Part shown: in pieces, positions 7,962 through 16,433 of the stretch
How positions within the stretch are numbered: the stretch's first letter is position 1
How the letters are laid out: each line of letters begins with the position of its first letter
Source: a candidate division WOR-3 bacterium
GTDB lineage: Bacteria; SDB-A
Assembly (NCBI GenBank): GCA_016926475.1
Contig: JAFGON010000029.1
Location: 1 to 42,244 of the forward strand
Reading direction: 5' to 3'
DNA length: 42,244 nt
Notes under the pieces: model-generated
Databases searched by the model: none
What the model was told of the DNA's origin: nothing
Seen by the model: the letters and a program-made list of their open reading frames with translations, nothing else
Made by a program: the position numbers and the translations under genes

Positions 7962-9468
7962 GCCCCATTTTTTTTACCATGTCAGTTATTTCTCGGAAAT
8001 CGTTTTTACCGCTGCCCATTTTCGGCATGTTTTCAATGCGGATTATTTCTCTTGGAATGGCTATGTTTGGTAAAATTTGAGACAATTCGCCTTTCAAACC
8101 CGAAATGTCAATTTCTTCAGAAAGAACCGCGACGATTCTCGAACCTATCTTTTTGTCTGGAATTTCCACGACGCAGCAATCAGTGCCGGGACCGAGAATT
8201 TTTTCAATCGCGTTTTCTATCATGACGAGGGAGATCATTTCTCCGCCAATTTTGACGAACCTCTTCAACCTGCCGATATGCCATAGATAGCCATCCGTGT
8301 CCAGTTTTCCTATGTCGCCTGTGTCGTACCAACCGTCTCTTATCCTGAAAGAAGTCGCTTCGAGATCGTCGTAGTAACCCGACATCACCGAATCGCCTTT
8401 GACGAATATTTTGCCGTTTTCTCCAACGGGCATTTTGTCTTCGGACTGGATTCCTCTTATTTCCAATTCGAGATTTGGAAGAGGTTTTCCGATGCTACCC
8501 CTTTTGTTCTCATCCGGGGTGTTGACAGAAATAACCGGGCTGGTCTCGGTTGTCCCGTAACCTTCGAGCAGCGTTATCCCATGTTTTTCCGAGTATTCGT
8601 CGAAAAGCCAGGAAGGCGCTTTGTCTGCTCCAGATATCACAATTCTCAAAGAAGAAAAATCACCGGTCTGAGAGTATTTTGAATAGTTGGCGAGAAAATA
8701 GGGAGATCCGGCGATTACAGTCGGTTTTTCTTCCTTGATTATTTTTGAGATGTTTTTGTATTCGAGAGGGTTCGGGTAAGTCAAACTTTTACAACCCAGA
8801 ACCAGGGGCATTATCAGGTTGACGTTAAATCCGAACACATGAAAAGGTGGCAGGATATTCATGAAAACATCTTCTTTTTGTATTTTCAGCCTATCCGCGC
8901 AGGTGAAAACGTTCGACAAAATGTTTTTGTGAGAGAGCTGAACGGCTTTGGGTTCTTTTTCGCTTCCGCTCGTGAAGAGTATGACGGCAATGTCTTCCTC
9001 GCCGGATGAGTGAAAATCACTTAAAACAACCGAGAGAGGAAATTTCGATTTTAGGAAATATTTAATTTTGTCCCTGGTTTTTATCTTTGTTAAAATGTCC
9101 TCAATGAAAACCATGCCGTCAATTTCAGGACATTCAATTTTTTCCAAAAATGTTTTGGATGTTATTGTGTTTGAAAAACCCAGCTTGTTCATAGCGTAAG
9201 ATGTGTTGTGTTGAGCGCCGGTGGAATAGTTTATCATGACGGGTATTTTACCCGCCGCTAAAAGCGAAACTGACGTCAGGGCGCAGGCAGAAGAGGTTGG
9301 TAAAAGCACTCCGATAAAACTGTCGTCGAGTTTGCCGAACTCACTTGACAGAGCATAGACCGCTACGAGAGATTTTTGGAAGCTTAAACGTTTTTTGGAA
9401 AAAAGATCGGCAATGGCGATTTTTGAAGGATTTTTCTTGCAAGTCTCAATGAATCTCTCTTGTATCAA
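7951..9468 (-). CDS. Acyl-ACP/acyl-CoA synthetase resembling the C-terminal half of Aas
   Basis: AMP-forming ligase that activates fatty acids as acyl-adenylate and passes them to ACP or CoA. The 505-residue protein has the ATP-binding loop FTSGSEKEPKAVQLSH, the LEGYGTTETSPVIS motif, YDTGDIG, IGRLKRFVKIGG and the C-terminal lysine motif MGSGKNDFRE. Over the whole length it resembles the synthetase domain of Aas (for example MINYSTG near residue 80, LPPFHVFGFNV), but the N-terminal PlsC acyltransferase domain of Aas is absent. A role in recycling fatty acids or lysophospholipids is therefore plausible but not shown. Translation starts at TTG 9468 with GAGAGGA upstream; the ATG just before it runs straight into a stop. 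Confidence 0.82.
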   Translation of the reverse strand: MIQERFIETCKKNPSKIAIADLFSKKRLSFQKSLVAVYALSSEFGKLDDSFIGVLLPTSSACALTSVSLLAAGKIPVMINYSTGAQHNTSYAMNKLGFSNTITSKTFLEKIECPEIDGMVFIEDILTKIKTRDKIKYFLKSKFPLSVVLSDFHSSGEEDIAVILFTSGSEKEPKAVQLSHKNILSNVFTCADRLKIQKEDVFMNILPPFHVFGFNVNLIMPLVLGCKSLTYPNPLEYKNISKIIKEEKPTVIAGSPYFLANYSKYSQTGDFSSLRIVISGADKAPSWLFDEYSEKHGITLLEGYGTTETSPVISVNTPDENKRGSIGKPLPNLELEIRGIQSEDKMPVGENGKIFVKGDSVMSGYYDDLEATSFRIRDGWYDTGDIGKLDTDGYLWHIGRLKRFVKIGGEMISLVMIENAIEKILGPGTDCCVVEIPDKKIGSRIVAVLSEEIDISGLKGELSQILPNIAIPREIIRIENMPKMGSGKNDFREITDMVKKMGLNL

Positions 9469-9495
9469 ACCATCCTCTCGTCGCTTATTTCCAGG

Positions 9496-9523
9496 TTGAC
9501 AGGAAAAAGAATTCCTATATTTT
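9496..9523 (+). promoter_or_regulatory. Candidate promoter of the htrA-type gene
   Basis: A perfect TTGACA -35 (9496-9501) is followed after 16 bases by TATTTT (9518-9523, four of six consensus positions) within an A/T-rich tract. It lies about 58 bases before the ATG. The -35 is convincing, but the exact -10 is uncertain. Confidence 0.4.
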
Positions 9524-9580
9524 TAATATTTAAAGCATAAATTGGTTTTTTGTAAAGATAATTTGACGCGGAGGATAAAG

Positions 9581-11065
9581 ATGAAAGATTGTTTTGCAAA
9601 ATCTTCTTACGCGATTTTTTTCTCCCTGGTACTCTGGAACCTTTTTTTGACGGGAACGGAGCTCAAGAGCCAGCAAAGCGTGAATACGGATGAAAATTTG
9701 CAAATTGAATTATCGTTCTCGAGGGCTGTTGAAAAATCAATACCCGCTGTCGTCAGCGTCATAGCAGAAAAAAGGACCGAATTCACATATTCCGTAAACC
9801 CTTTCGGCTTCTCTCCGTTCGGTTTTGACCCTTTCGGTTTTTTCGGACCCGGAAACTTTGGAGGAGTAGAACCTGAATTGAGAAAAGGCGAGAGATACGA
9901 AAAATCCGAAGGAAGCGGGTTTATCTTTTCTCCCGAAGGGTATGTTTTGACGAACAACCACATAGTAGGAGGAAGCTACAGGCTCTCGGTAGTATTGCCA
10001 GACGGAAGAGTGTTTGAAGGCAATGAGGTTGAACTCATCGGGACGGATCCGCAGACGGATCTGGCGGTGCTGAAAATAAAAGCAGAAGAAAACCTCCCTT
10101 ACATTGAAAAGGGAAATTCCGACGAAATAAAGCCGGGCCAATGGGTGATAGCGATTGGTTCGCCTCTCGGTTTTTCGCAGACTGTGACGGCAGGCGTGAT
10201 AAGCGCTGTCGGAAGAAGCGAAATACCTCTGCCGGAAGGACCTTCCTACCAGTATTTCATACAGACGGACGCTTCGATAAATCCGGGAAACTCCGGAGGT
10301 CCCCTGCTCGACATACAGGGAAATGTCGTGGGAATAAACACCGCCATAACTTCCCCGACGGGCGTCAGCATAGGAATTGGATTCGCTATACCCATGAACA
10401 TGGCTTCGAGAATTGCCGATGAACTGATTGAAAACGGGAAAGTGACAAGGTCTTACATTGGAATAATGATGGAAAACTTGACCCACGACTTGAAAATTGC
10501 CATGGGCGCGGATGATTTGCGTTCCGGAGTGATAGTCACCGATGTAATTGAGAATTCGCCCTCTGACAAAGCGGGAATAAGGATAGGCGATATCATCTTT
10601 GAAATCGACCAGAACTACGTGGAAAATTTAAACAATTTCAGAATAGATATTTCCCAGAGAAAACCCGGCGACAGAGTTTCTCTTTCCGTGAGGAGGGGGT
10701 CTCACGAACTCAGTTTTGAAGTTGTTCTCGAAGAATTTATACAAAAGTCTCAGGCGAACAGCGAATTGCCAGCGCAGAATTGGCCCTGGCTCGGCATTGA
10801 AACCGGCGAACTGGACGAGAAAAGGACGGCTGATCTCGGTCTCGGGGGAAGGGCGGTGTACATAACTGGAATACACGGCGGATCTCCCGCGAGCAGGGCA
10901 GATTTATCAGAAAGGGACATAATCGTCAAAGTAGGAGATATAACGATAGAGAACCTCTCAGACTACATAAAAGCCCAAGAAGTCTACAGCGGCAGAAGCG
11001 ACCCGCTTCTTTTTCAAATTTTGAGAAACGGAGTAAACCATTTCACGGCAGTGAAATCTGAGTAG
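9581..11065 (+). CDS. HtrA/DegP-family periplasmic serine protease
   Basis: Quality-control protease/chaperone of the periplasm. The 494-residue protein has an N-terminal membrane/signal segment (residues about 10-26), a trypsin-like domain with catalytic triad His127 (TNNHIVGG), Asp160 (TDLAV) and Ser238 (NPGNSGGPLL), then two PDZ domains (about 290-385 and 395-490). This is the DegP/DegQ architecture. The loop before the catalytic His, where DegP carries its LA loop, holds three perfect tandem PFGF pentapeptides (residues 73-87). I chose ATG 9581 because GGAGGA lies seven bases upstream; an in-frame TTG 13 codons earlier adds only basic residues. The next gene follows after eight bases and is probably co-transcribed. 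Confidence 0.93.
   Translation: MKDCFAKSSYAIFFSLVLWNLFLTGTELKSQQSVNTDENLQIELSFSRAVEKSIPAVVSVIAEKRTEFTYSVNPFGFSPFGFDPFGFFGPGNFGGVEPELRKGERYEKSEGSGFIFSPEGYVLTNNHIVGGSYRLSVVLPDGRVFEGNEVELIGTDPQTDLAVLKIKAEENLPYIEKGNSDEIKPGQWVIAIGSPLGFSQTVTAGVISAVGRSEIPLPEGPSYQYFIQTDASINPGNSGGPLLDIQGNVVGINTAITSPTGVSIGIGFAIPMNMASRIADELIENGKVTRSYIGIMMENLTHDLKIAMGADDLRSGVIVTDVIENSPSDKAGIRIGDIIFEIDQNYVENLNNFRIDISQRKPGDRVSLSVRRGSHELSFEVVLEEFIQKSQANSELPAQNWPWLGIETGELDEKRTADLGLGGRAVYITGIHGGSPASRADLSERDIIVKVGDITIENLSDYIKAQEVYSGRSDPLLFQILRNGVNHFTAVKSE
9797..9841 (+). repeat. Three tandem (N/S/D)PFGF pentapeptide codes in htrA
   Basis: Codons 73-87 encode NPFGF, SPFGF and DPFGF in direct succession, followed by a glycine/phenylalanine/proline-rich stretch. 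The repeat sits in the regulatory loop ahead of the catalytic histidine. Confidence 0.85.
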
Positions 11066-11073
11066 AGATTTCT

Positions 11074-11748
11074 ATGACGTTACTTTTTTTAATTTTCGCA
11101 ATCAGCCAGATATGGAACTCTTGTCCCTACAAACAGGTTAATTGCACGGGGCTTTGCAGCGGATTTTTAGATTCGGATTCCGACCGGATCTGTGACTTTT
11201 CTCAACTACCTCCGCATGAGAGAATCCTTTCTCAAAACCCTGCAGAAGACGCTCCGGCAGTCATTGCCGATTCTGTTGTCAATACCCTTGAAGAAAATTC
11301 GGCTGAAAATAGCGGGACTGCTGCCAATGAGACACTATCGCCAGTCTTACCGGGTAGTGAAGATACTTTGAAAGACTCCGGGACGTCCCAGGTCAATATT
11401 CAGAATACTCCCCGTGAGACAAAGCCTATAACCCGAAAATATAAAATATTACCCATAGTTTTGATTATGACGTTTCTTTATTTTTTATCACTTTTGTCGG
11501 TGAGAAAAAAAGCCATTTCAAAACCGACACACATTAAAATTTGGAATGTCGCGCTTTTCATTTCGTTTTTCGTTTCTTTGACCCTTGGTCTGATTCTAAT
11601 TTTTGGGGTTAATACCGGAAAAATTCCCTTTTTCGCTTCCAAAGTACTCTATTGGCATGTTGAAACTGCTACCGTCATGTCGGTAATTGCTTTTTTTCAT
11701 CTGTCCTGGCACTGGACATACATCAGAAACGCTTTGAGAAAAAAGTAG
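11074..11748 (+). CDS. Membrane protein with N-terminal Cys motif and DUF4405-like histidine helices
   Basis: A 224-residue protein. The N-terminus is a short hydrophobic segment followed by a cysteine motif (C17, C24, C28, then DSDSDRICD with C40). This pattern, CP...C...(F/Y).D.(D/N).D.ICD, is known ahead of membrane domains in DUF4405/4Fe-4S-type proteins and looks like a small Ca2+- or metal-binding loop. An acidic, low-complexity linker (about 45-125) leads to three transmembrane helices (about 127-145, 158-183, 193-220). The last holds H195, H209 and H213, spaced as in b-type heme-binding helices. It follows htrA by eight bases, and its own ribosome site is weak. A redox or heme role is inference; no activity can be assigned. 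Confidence 0.6.
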   Translation: MTLLFLIFAISQIWNSCPYKQVNCTGLCSGFLDSDSDRICDFSQLPPHERILSQNPAEDAPAVIADSVVNTLEENSAENSGTAANETLSPVLPGSEDTLKDSGTSQVNIQNTPRETKPITRKYKILPIVLIMTFLYFLSLLSVRKKAISKPTHIKIWNVALFISFFVSLTLGLILIFGVNTGKIPFFASKVLYWHVETATVMSVIAFFHLSWHWTYIRNALRKK

Positions 11749-11793
11749 ATTGCGGAATATACATAAATAGGGAAATATAAAAACTTTCCTTCA

Positions 11794-12852
11794 TTAATTC
11801 GCGAGAACTTTTTTGTAAATTTCGAATGTTTTCTTCGCGGTGTTTATCCATGTAAGGTCTTTGACGACAAGGTGAAGCTTTTTTCTGTTTTTCAAATCAA
11901 CAAGGGCTTTCATTTTTTCTGTCATTTTTTCGGTGTCCCGGCTGTCGACGGTAAACTCTGGGGGAAGGAATTTGGAGCAAGGCAAAGTATTTTCCGCTAT
12001 CACAGGACAGTTGCAAGCGAGGGCTTCAAGAGGGGGAAGCCCAAAGCCTTCATAAGCCGAGGTGAATAAGAGTCCAAGAGAGTGATTGTAGAGAGTCCGG
12101 ATAAATTCTCTGTCGCAATATCCAAGCCATACAATGTTTTTGCCACCCAAAAGACGTTGGTCTTCTCCGTTGTTCTTGCCGACTACGACGAGTTTGATTC
12201 CTGGCATGTTGAGTTCAAGAAAAGCCTTACGGGCGGCGCTGAAATTTTTTCTCGGTTCCAAAGTGCTGACAAAAAGAAAATACTTGAATCTTTCTTGAAA
12301 AGGGTGTGAACTCTCTTTTGGCCGCCAGAAGTCAGAAACACCCTGATGGACAGTGTAAGTTCTATTATCCGCTGACGGAAAATAAGTTTTTATTTCCTCG
12401 GCAGTCTGTTCGGAAATGGCTATAACCGCGTCGGGGACTACAGATTCAAAATATCTCACAAATTTCTTTTTGATAGCCTTGACATAATTGGGGCTGAGCA
12501 TTTCAGGATGAGAAAATACAACCAGATCATGAACGGTTAATACCAGTTTGGATTTCCCCGTGTATTTGTCCGGGAGCCATACGTCGAGTCCATGCCATAT
12601 CTCCGGATGTCTGTAAGGCAACAGGAATCCTTTTAAACATACATGGTGGGAGACATTGTGCCCGAAAAGCCTGTTTTTTTTGAAAGATTCCGGATCTCTG
12701 ATGATTTTTTTCAACCGGCTGTCCCTAACACAGAGAAAATACCTGTTTTCGGGATGGAGAAATATCATCGATTCAGCCAAAGATTTGGCGTATGTACCAA
12801 TGCCGGTCGCTCCGGGTGAATAAGGGTTTGTCATGTCGTAGGCTATTTTCAT
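11794..12852 (-). CDS. GT4-family glycosyltransferase
   Basis: A 352-residue GT-B fold glycosyltransferase that probably adds a sugar from a nucleotide donor to a surface glycan or glycolipid on the cytoplasmic face. It begins MKIAYDM..PYSPGATGIGTYA, the glycine-rich acceptor-side loop of family 4. It has VHDLVVFSHPE and VSTLEPRKNF in the middle and the donor-binding motif TSAYEGFGLPPLEAL (EX7E) near the C-terminus. Its ATG overlaps the stop of the next upstream gene by four bases, so the two GT4 genes are translationally coupled. Substrates are not predictable from sequence. Confidence 0.87.
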   Translation of the reverse strand: MKIAYDMTNPYSPGATGIGTYAKSLAESMIFLHPENRYFLCVRDSRLKKIIRDPESFKKNRLFGHNVSHHVCLKGFLLPYRHPEIWHGLDVWLPDKYTGKSKLVLTVHDLVVFSHPEMLSPNYVKAIKKKFVRYFESVVPDAVIAISEQTAEEIKTYFPSADNRTYTVHQGVSDFWRPKESSHPFQERFKYFLFVSTLEPRKNFSAARKAFLELNMPGIKLVVVGKNNGEDQRLLGGKNIVWLGYCDREFIRTLYNHSLGLLFTSAYEGFGLPPLEALACNCPVIAENTLPCSKFLPPEFTVDSRDTEKMTEKMKALVDLKNRKKLHLVVKDLTWINTAKKTFEIYKKVLAN

Positions 12853-13877
12853 TGCTTTAAAATATCTTCAAGAGATTTTCTGAAATATGCCGAACTGGCG
12901 CTTGGAGAGAGTTCTTTTGCGACAACGTCGGAAAAAAGGCGAAATCTGTCGGGAGTGATGCTGCCGTTGAGAATTTCCAGGGCTTTTTGCGAAACAGTTA
13001 CAGGATCGTCCTCATCGCATGTCAGCTCGTTCCAATTTTTTTCCTTGAAGTATTCGTAGTTACCGCATCCTTTACCAACAATAACCGGGCATCCGCAAGA
13101 TAGAGCCTCCATTACGGACACGGGGAAAGGATCAAAAAAGGGAAAATGAAAAAGGATGCCGGTCTCTCGGTAGAGTTTCGGCATGTCGGTGTATTTGACT
13201 ATTCCGAGATGCCGGATGTTTGCAAATTTTAAAGAAGATTCCTGTGTGCCTGCTATTTTTATTTCCAGGTCGGGTATCGTCTTTTTCATGATGCGGAAAC
13301 AGTCGTCGAGCCATCCGGGAATTTTATCCATCAGCCCTCTTTTACCGCCCTTAGAGACGATGCAGATGGTGTTACGCCGCCTTAAAACACCCGATGCGAA
13401 GCGGGATTGTCTTATGAAAATATCCCCGATAGAAGGCCTGACTGTTTTGATTTTGACGCTTTGCGGGACAAGACCTTCAAAGGTTTCTGTCGTCAAGCCG
13501 GAAACGCTAATCGCTCCGTCAACCATGGAGAGAAAAGCTCTGGTGTCTCTGGAGTAAATATCCTTGTTTTCTCTGACGTAAATACCGGTTTCGTCGGCCA
13601 TTATGAGTATTATTTTAGCGTTTGTAGAAAAGTTGTGCATTACGATCGAAGGGGAAAGAGGCGCTCCCCCTTCAGAAATAATTACGTCAGGTTTGCAAAA
13701 GATGAATTTAGTCCTCAGGAGATTTAAAAGCAAATGCTTATTTCCTCTTTCGCGGAGCTTTCTGTTGCCTCTGAAATAAATAAATTTCGCGCCGACGCTT
13801 TTAGCCCAAGCCGCGTGAGCAGGGTGAGGGTTTTGGTGGACAAAAGCAATTTTGGTTTTTTTTCCGTTAATGACCAT
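12849..13877 (-). CDS. GT4-family glycosyltransferase
   Basis: A 342-residue protein with the Rossmann-like C-terminal half of family-4 glycosyltransferases: ICIVSKGGKRGLMDKIPGWL in the middle, then HLGIVKYTDMPKLYRETGI and a donor loop FFDPFPVSVMEALSCGCPVIVG with the second Glu of the EX7E motif. The N-terminal half is more divergent and contains VHQNPHPAHAAW. The ATG has no visible ribosome site and lies 17 bases after tyrS, so translation probably depends on coupling. Together with the next gene it looks like a two-step glycan assembly unit. Sugar and acceptor are unknown. Confidence 0.82.
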   Translation of the reverse strand: MVINGKKTKIAFVHQNPHPAHAAWAKSVGAKFIYFRGNRKLRERGNKHLLLNLLRTKFIFCKPDVIISEGGAPLSPSIVMHNFSTNAKIILIMADETGIYVRENKDIYSRDTRAFLSMVDGAISVSGLTTETFEGLVPQSVKIKTVRPSIGDIFIRQSRFASGVLRRRNTICIVSKGGKRGLMDKIPGWLDDCFRIMKKTIPDLEIKIAGTQESSLKFANIRHLGIVKYTDMPKLYRETGILFHFPFFDPFPVSVMEALSCGCPVIVGKGCGNYEYFKEKNWNELTCDEDDPVTVSQKALEILNGSITPDRFRLFSDVVAKELSPSASSAYFRKSLEDILKQ

Positions 13878-13894
13878 AGAAGGAAAATTGGGTT

Positions 13895-15175
13895 TCAGTT
13901 CGATACGATTATTTTTTTTCTCTTCTTTTTTCCGACTCTTAAAATAGCGTTTTGACCTTCAATGTCTTTTAATTCAATTTTATGGTCGAACTCTACGATT
14001 TTTTTGTCATTGATAAACACGCCACCCTGGGATAAGGCTCTTCTCGCTTCAGAACGGCTCGGAGAAAGGGAAGATGAGACTAAAAGAGATACTATGTCAA
14101 TGCCATGGGATAGTTCTGTTTTGGAGATTTCATAAGAAGGTATTTCGGCGTCTTTGGATTCGGCAAAGAGTATCGATGAACTCGTCCTGACTCTTTTTTC
14201 TCTGTCAGCTGAGCCGAATTCCCTTACCGAAGAAGAATAAGCTTGTGAAGCGCTTTCTAAACCGTGCAGTATAAGGGTCGCCTCAAAACCCAATATCTCT
14301 TTAGCTCTGTTCACGGGACAAATCTTTTCGTTGGTCAATTCTTTTATCTCTTCAAGAGGCAAAAAAGTGAATTTTTTCAAAGCCTCATCAACCATTGAGT
14401 CTGGTATGTTTCTCCAGTATTGGTAGTATTCATAGGGCGAAACGAGATCTTTTGAAAGCCATACACTGCCCTTAACGGATTTTCCGAATTTTTCACCGGA
14501 TTCGTTGAGAAGAAGAGGAATCGTGAAACCGAGCACATGCTTAGATTTAAGCCTTCTCACCAGATCTGTTCCGGCGACTATGTTGCCCCATTGATCCTGT
14601 CCGCCTATCTGAATCCGGCATCCGTGATTTTCGTTTAGGTAGAGAAAATCGTATGCCTGCAGGAGCATGTAGGTGAATTCGAGAAAAGTGATTCCAGTGT
14701 TTGATTCGAGCCGCGATTTAACCGATTCGGCTGAGAGCATTTTATTCACAGAAAACAACGGGCCTACCTCCCGAAGGAATTCTATGAAATTTTTGTCTTT
14801 AAACCAGTCCATGTTGTTGAGTATTTTGTGGTCTCCCTTTTCACGCGATAGAAACGAGTCTATTTGGGATGAAATACTAAAACAGTTGTCCTGAATAGAG
14901 TTTTTGTCAAGCAGGTTTCTCGTTTCGGTTTTTCCGGAAGGGTCTCCTACGGAACCGGTAGCTCCCCCTACGACTGCGATGACAGTGTTTTTGCGCATTT
15001 TCAGCCATGAAAGAGCCATGAGAGGGAGTAGATTTCCTATGTGCAAGCTTTTGGCGGTCGGATCGAATCCGCAATAGTAAGTGTTGCATTCCTCGTTGAG
15101 AATGTTCTTTAAATTTTCTTCATCGGTTGTCTGGTATATGAAACCTCTCTCTTTGAGCTCTCTGAAAAGGTCCAA
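13895..15175 (-). CDS. tyrS: Tyrosyl-tRNA synthetase
   Basis: Class I aminoacyl-tRNA synthetase charging tRNA-Tyr. The 426-residue protein has the HIGH-type motif as HIGN (residues 45-48), the tyrosine-pocket segment TYMLLQAYDFLYL, the QIGGQDQWGN motif, KFGKS near residue 228 as the KMSKS-class loop, and a C-terminal S4-like RNA-binding domain (SLSPSRSEARRALSQGGVFIND). All are canonical for the bacterial TyrRS family and the length is normal. Translation starts at TTG 15175 with AAGGAGGG upstream. It lies 10 bases after glgC and is part of a minus-strand operon. Confidence 0.96.
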   Translation of the reverse strand: MDLFRELKERGFIYQTTDEENLKNILNEECNTYYCGFDPTAKSLHIGNLLPLMALSWLKMRKNTVIAVVGGATGSVGDPSGKTETRNLLDKNSIQDNCFSISSQIDSFLSREKGDHKILNNMDWFKDKNFIEFLREVGPLFSVNKMLSAESVKSRLESNTGITFLEFTYMLLQAYDFLYLNENHGCRIQIGGQDQWGNIVAGTDLVRRLKSKHVLGFTIPLLLNESGEKFGKSVKGSVWLSKDLVSPYEYYQYWRNIPDSMVDEALKKFTFLPLEEIKELTNEKICPVNRAKEILGFEATLILHGLESASQAYSSSVREFGSADREKRVRTSSSILFAESKDAEIPSYEISKTELSHGIDIVSLLVSSSLSPSRSEARRALSQGGVFINDKKIVEFDHKIELKDIEGQNAILRVGKKKRKKIIVSN

Positions 15176-15185
15176 ATTCCCTCCT

Positions 15186-16421
15186 TTATATCACTGTATG
15201 GGATGGTATTACGGCTTCTTTTTTCACAACAGTAATACCGTCTCTTATCCAAAAAAGATCCCCTTTGAAATCCTCTTCGTCTTTATGGTCCCTTATCACT
15301 ACATGATCTCCTATTATGACGTTTTTATCGATTATCGCTCGTTCTATGTGGCATGAATTTCCTATGGATAGAAGTTCTTTTTCAGCTTCAATCTGGTAGA
15401 AGTCGTTTCCAAAAACAACCGAGTTAATGAGCGTTGTGTCTTTTTTTATGTATGACCTTATTCCGATCAAGGATTTAATTATGGTCGCACCTTCTATAAT
15501 CGCTCCGTCTGAAATAATGCTCTCGTCAATCCTGGAAGACCTGACTTTAGCCGGCGGTATATACCTTCTGCGGAAATAGACAGGGTGATTTATCTCGTCG
15601 TAGAGGGAAAAGGGGGGGAGTATGTCGGTCAGTGATATGTTCGATTTGAAAAAAGAGTCTATCGTGCCGATGTCGTCCCAAAAACCTTTGAAGACATAAC
15701 CGAAAACCTTCAGAGTTTTAATGGATTCCGGGATCAGGTGTTTTCCGAAATCGATGAATTCGGATTCGAGGAGTATCTTTTCAAGGCAGGAGTAGTCGAA
15801 GAGGTATATACCCATGCTCGCAAGATATTCTTTTCCTTCCGAACCGGCGCTTTTCAACGTTTCGAGTTGTTGGCTGTCAGGTTTTTCCTTGAATTCAGTG
15901 ATTCTGGAGTTTTCTGCGATTTTCATGATGCCGAACGATTGGGCTTTTTCCTTTTCAACAGGAATTGTCGCGATGGTTATTTGGGCTTCGTGCTCTTGGT
16001 GGAATTTGAGTAGTTCCCTGAAATCCAAATGATAGAGCTGATCTCCGGACAATATCAGGACGTATTGGGGCCTTTGAGCGCGTATGTGTTTGAGACTCTG
16101 TCTGACCGCATCTGCGGTTCCCTGGAACCAGTCGCTCTTTTCTGGTGTCTGCTCGGCTGCTAGAAGTGAGACAAAACCTCTGCTGAAAGAATCGAATTGG
16201 TAGGTTTCATTTATATGCCGGTTGAGAGATTCTGAATTGTACTGGGTCAGCACAAAAATTTTGTTGAACCTCGAGTTCAGACAATTGGAAATGGGAATAT
16301 CAACGAGTCTGTATTTTCCTCCGAAAGGAACTGCAGGCTTTGATCTCACTAAAGTCAGAGGAAAAAGGCGAGTGCCTTTTCCTCCACCCATTATCACGGC
16401 GACAACCTGAGCAGCTGGCAT
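15186..16421 (-). CDS. glgC: Glucose-1-phosphate adenylyltransferase
   Basis: Makes ADP-glucose from glucose-1-phosphate and ATP, the committed step of bacterial glycogen synthesis. The 411-residue protein has the nucleotidyltransferase signature GGGKGTRLFPLT (residues 12-23) and RSKPAVPFGGKYRLVDIPIS. It also has SGDQLYHLDF, ITEFKEKP, the sugar-phosphate region with GFWDDIGTIDSFF, and a C-terminal left-handed beta-helix with hexapeptide-like repeats. ATG 16421 has AAGGAG upstream. No glgA or glgB is present in the window, so this gene is separated from the rest of the pathway. It sits 12 bases after rocD. Confidence 0.94.
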   Translation of the reverse strand: MPAAQVVAVIMGGGKGTRLFPLTLVRSKPAVPFGGKYRLVDIPISNCLNSRFNKIFVLTQYNSESLNRHINETYQFDSFSRGFVSLLAAEQTPEKSDWFQGTADAVRQSLKHIRAQRPQYVLILSGDQLYHLDFRELLKFHQEHEAQITIATIPVEKEKAQSFGIMKIAENSRITEFKEKPDSQQLETLKSAGSEGKEYLASMGIYLFDYSCLEKILLESEFIDFGKHLIPESIKTLKVFGYVFKGFWDDIGTIDSFFKSNISLTDILPPFSLYDEINHPVYFRRRYIPPAKVRSSRIDESIISDGAIIEGATIIKSLIGIRSYIKKDTTLINSVVFGNDFYQIEAEKELLSIGNSCHIERAIIDKNVIIGDHVVIRDHKDEEDFKGDLFWIRDGITVVKKEAVIPSHTVI

Positions 16422-16433
16422 AGTGACTCCTTT

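Noticed and set aside
9737-10486. Long open frame antisense to the HtrA gene
   Set aside because: Composition is rich in Arg, Tyr, His and Ser as expected of an antisense shadow, and all catalytic motifs lie in the plus-strand frame.
11755-11793. Weak inverted repeat (GGAAA / TTTCC) between convergent genes, considered as a terminator
   Set aside because: The stem is only five A/T-rich pairs with no T-run placed for termination on either strand.
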